DNA of 22,104 nt, taken from positions 213,693 to 235,796 of the forward strand of contig NW_003116956.1 in NCBI RefSeq assembly GCF_000003605.2, written 5' to 3'. Position 1 is the stretch's first letter. Every line of letters starts with the position of its first letter. A program made the translations under genes and the position numbers. This DNA is from Saccoglossus kowalevskii (Eukaryota > Hemichordata > Enteropneusta > Harrimaniidae). This document shows positions 19,415 to 22,104 of this stretch, one piece after another. The notes under the pieces were generated by a model. It was not told the origin of the DNA and did no database searches. It was given only the letters and a program-made list of their open reading frames with translations.

Positions 19415-19695
19415 CATCTTATCATCACGGCAATTTGATGCCCTATCCTGGCATTAACCAGTCCCAGTCGAACACATTCACCTGCGGACTTTAACCACGA
19501 TTCACACTAAAGTCACACCTGTTAGTGAAGAATCTGGACCAGTGGATTTAGCCTTATATTTCCATCAAGTCTGTGGCGCACTCACCCAGAGTATTGAGAG
19601 TCAATCTGGTGTTCTTGTCTGGTGTTCAATCCAGCTTGAATTTGAACCCTACTCGTACCCATGCAGCTACAAGGCCAACAGTGATGAGTGGTATT
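19415..19695 (-). mobile_element. tRNA-derived SINE, copy 2
   Basis: On the minus strand it reads a head with TGTAGCTGCATGGG and the B-box-like GGTTCAAATTC (19638-19648), then GGGTGAGTGCGCCACAGACT and GTGTTCGACTGGGACTGGTT, matching the body of the copy at 2505-2780. The two copies are clearly diverged, so the family is not recent here. Confidence 0.75.
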
Positions 19696-19793
19696 CGACA
19701 AGTCACTACATTTAAAATCGCATATGCGACTTGAAAATTGTCATTCAGTACATGCTAAAATGCATTTGCTGCTTCTATATCCCCTCATTTTTT

Positions 19794-19985
19794 AGTCCCC
19801 GTTCGGACGCAGTCTGAAAACGGGGACTTATGGTTTGACCTCTGTGCGGCTCGTGTGTGCGTGCGTCCTATATCTTAGACATGCCTGGACTGATTACATT
19901 CAAACTTCACACATACATCGACATAATATTATACATATGCACATCAATTTGTTTCACTATCTGATTCAAGATGGCTGAATTTTTG
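19794..19985. repeat. AGTCCCC hairpin-headed repeat, intact head
   Basis: AGTCCCCGTT (19794-19803) pairs with AACGGGGACT (19819-19828), with an inner stem CGGAC/GTCTG. The sequence after it (TATATCTTAGACATGCCTGG, CAAACTTCACAC) matches diverged copies at 11476 and 14747. It leads straight into the 290-300 bp tandem units. Confidence 0.7.
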
Positions 19986-20620
19986 TGCTGAAAAACCATC
20001 AAAATCAAGCATACCTAAGCATTTATGGATGGATTTTGTTTAAACTTGGTGCATACATTGGACATTATGGTACCTTGATGCACGTCATTTTGTTGTTCAG
20101 ATTGGATTTGAAATGGACAACTGGCAGCCATTTTGTTTTAATGTATGCAGTTCTAAAGCCATGTCTCTGCCATGCTTTGACTGTTTATGTTCACATTTTA
20201 TATATTCATTATAGATCATGTCATAGATATACAAATATATTTGTTTGACTATTTGATTCCAAATGGCCAAATGGCGGCCATTTTTGTGCTGAAAAATCAT
20301 CTAAATCAAGTATTTATGGATGAATTTTGTTCAAACTTGGTACATACACTAGGACATTATGGGATCTTAGTGCACGTCATTTTGTTTTTCAGATCAAATT
20401 TGAAATGGACGACTGGCAGCCATTTTGTTTAATGAATGCAGTTCTATAGTGCCATATCCCTCATGCTTTGACTGATTATGTTCAAATTTTATGTATTCAT
20501 TATAGATCATGTCATAGATATACAAATATAGTTGTTTGGCTAAGTACTCGTTTGACGATCAGATACAAGATGACTGAATGTCAATCATTTCAGTCTTAAA
20601 AAATTACCATAATCAAGCAT
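19941..20620. repeat. Tandem duplication, unit about 291-301 bp, two copies plus a partial third
   Basis: GTGCTGAAAAA(C/T)CATC, ATGGATG(G/A)ATTTTGTT(T/C)AAA, GCACGTCATTTTGTT and TCATGTCATAGATATACAAA each recur about 291-301 bp apart (for example 20221 and 20512 for the last). A 10-bp indel explains the shift. A third, diverged start occurs near 20528. Short open frames in the two copies mirror each other and are not genes. Confidence 0.85.
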
Positions 20621-21552
20621 CAGCTTCTAGATCCATATCGCTGACATGTTTATGTTTGAACTATATTACTATAAACAAAATTATATATATCTTAAGTTTG
20701 GTGACTAACAGGGACTGTTCCATTCATGGCTTGTTTTTTCAGATTTCATAATGATCTTTTTATTTGCAGAATTATTCATATTTGAATACTCCAACTTCTC
20801 TATTTTAAAAATTACGAGCTAGAGTCAAATTACAAAAAGACATCATTTCAAGGTTAAAGGATTGATGTATAAAGGCAACTTACGTCACATGACCTTCAGT
20901 TGGAGAGGTATCGATTCTATCCTCTGAACGTCATTAAAATATCAAGACACAATATTCATTTCAACCAAACTATCTACTTGCAGAGTATAAGCTTTTCAAA
21001 CAATCAATAAAGAAATTTTAGTGAAATGTGGTCTTTGCAGTGCACCAGTTTTGAAATGCGAATATTTTTAATTTGTGAATAATCAAGATAACAATATCTT
21101 GAGTAAATAAATCTTGTTTATTCACGAGTTACGTATCAAGTATTAAATCAATTAAATGACTCAAATGTGTTCCCAATATTTTTACTTTTGGTTTTGGTTC
21201 TGTATGTCTGCGTATGCATCCAATGTCGTCTCTTGGACAAAGCCTGGATTAACTTTATTGAATCTTGGTACAAAGGCAATTCATAATTGTACACGTCGAT
21301 TTGTTTTTCAAAATCAATTGGTAAATCATTTTAAGGCTATTTTACCATAAAGGATGTGATAACAGCTGCTCTTTTTCAACACCTAATTTAAAAAAAATAA
21401 CAGTCTGAGATTGAATAAAGTATTATGCATTCTGCATATATAATATTAACCCACTGAGCACCAAAGTCAACTCAAGCACCATCCACAAAATAGTTCCATT
21501 TAGAGTCTGCTCTTTCCTACATGAAATGTTGCGAAAATTTCAAATTGTTTGA
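20621..21552. other. No gene seen
   Basis: AT-rich sequence. A 64-codon plus-strand frame at 21156 has no recognised domain or splice context. Confidence 0.55.
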
Positions 21553-21775
21553 TCAAAAACTAGAAGCAATGCCACATTTGTCTGTTTGGTCCAAAATTAA
21601 GAATAAATTCTGTGAAAATTACAGAAAATGTGAAAAAATTTACCCAAATTCAAAGAGTTGAAATTGTTTCTACAAGCAAATTGATTTTGAGTAATTGATC
21701 TTAAGACTACTTTGGATGATTAAAAAAAATGGCAAAAATGAGCTGATTGATTCTATTCCCTGTCACCATGGAAAC
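21553..21775. repeat. Dispersed repeat, copy 2
   Basis: Longer version of the element at 4391-4530, with CACATTTGTCTGTTTGG, CTGTGAAAATTACAGAAAATG and GTCACCATGGAAAC in the same order. The extra length lies between the last two shared blocks. Confidence 0.55.
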
Positions 21776-21870
21776 AGAGTGACATATTAATTACAGATCT
21801 TGTTGTATATGATGTCATCATTTCAGTCAAATCAATGTATTTCAATGGTGTGCTGGTAATCATGTTTATT

Positions 21871-22104
21871 AGTCCCCGTTCAGGCGCAGCCTGAAAAGGG
21901 GACTTTATAATTCAGGTTATGTCCATTTTTCCGTCTCCAACATTTTGTCAGAAATTCTACAGCAGATATCAGTGAAACTTGGCAGGTTGATGAACAAGTC
22001 TTTGCTGAGTATGCACGTAATTTTTTTTCCAGATCTGAAAATCCCAAATGGGTCTTTTTCACGATTTTCATCAAAAATTACCTCTCCCGGCAACATTGAC
22101 AGAA
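21871..22104. repeat. AGTCCCC hairpin-headed repeat, second intact head, cut by the window end
   Basis: AGTCCCC (21871-21877) pairs with GGGGACT (21898-21904), with inner stem CAGGC/GCCTG. Compared with the copy at 19794 the inner stem differs at several bases yet pairs fully. The body (TCAGTGAAACTTGGCAGG) has the phrase style of the other copies, but similarity is low. Confidence 0.6.

Overview
The window is AT-rich eukaryotic DNA in which most of the sequence is non-coding. One large coding exon with a strong GT splice donor, many short inverted-repeat elements, a tRNA-derived SINE and long tracts without open frames all point to an animal nuclear genome. The DNA-binding domain reads as an NR5 nuclear receptor, closer to the Hr39/NR5B type than to vertebrate SF-1/LRH-1. 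The ZAD-like zinc-binding ORF and the repeat landscape fit an invertebrate bilaterian, probably marine. I cannot place the phylum from this window.

Layout. 1-7240 is intergenic or upstream DNA with MITE-like inverted-repeat elements (337-502, 1965-2085, 4082-4240, 4588-4720, 6032-6376), a SINE (about 2505-2780) and a 62-bp tandem repeat carrying two ZNF143/Staf-type sites (5850-6016). 7241-7846 is a tandem array of 82-92 bp units, each built of palindromes, which ends about 170 bp before the receptor exon. 8015-9590 is that exon: a 454-residue A/B region followed by a complete two-finger DNA-binding domain, ending at a phase-1 donor. The FTZ-F1 box and ligand-binding domain are not found in the remaining 12.5 kb, so the following intron is long and probably runs out of the window.

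From 9591 to the end, the presumed intron (or intron plus intergenic DNA) holds repeats and a few candidates: a miRNA-like hairpin at 13205-13268; an exon-like ORF at 15386-15532 with a very good acceptor, in the receptor's phase; a cluster of nuclear-receptor half-sites at 15067-15101; and, on the minus strand, a ZAD-type zinc-binding ORF at 17554-17856 with a plausible CCAAT/AP-1 promoter. Hairpin-headed repeat elements with apparent stem covariation (19794, 21871) and a 290-300 bp tandem duplication (about 19941-20620) fill the right end.

The genes do not form an operon-like unit. The receptor exon is the only feature called with high confidence. The regulatory and RNA candidates are pattern-based and need expression or comparative data.
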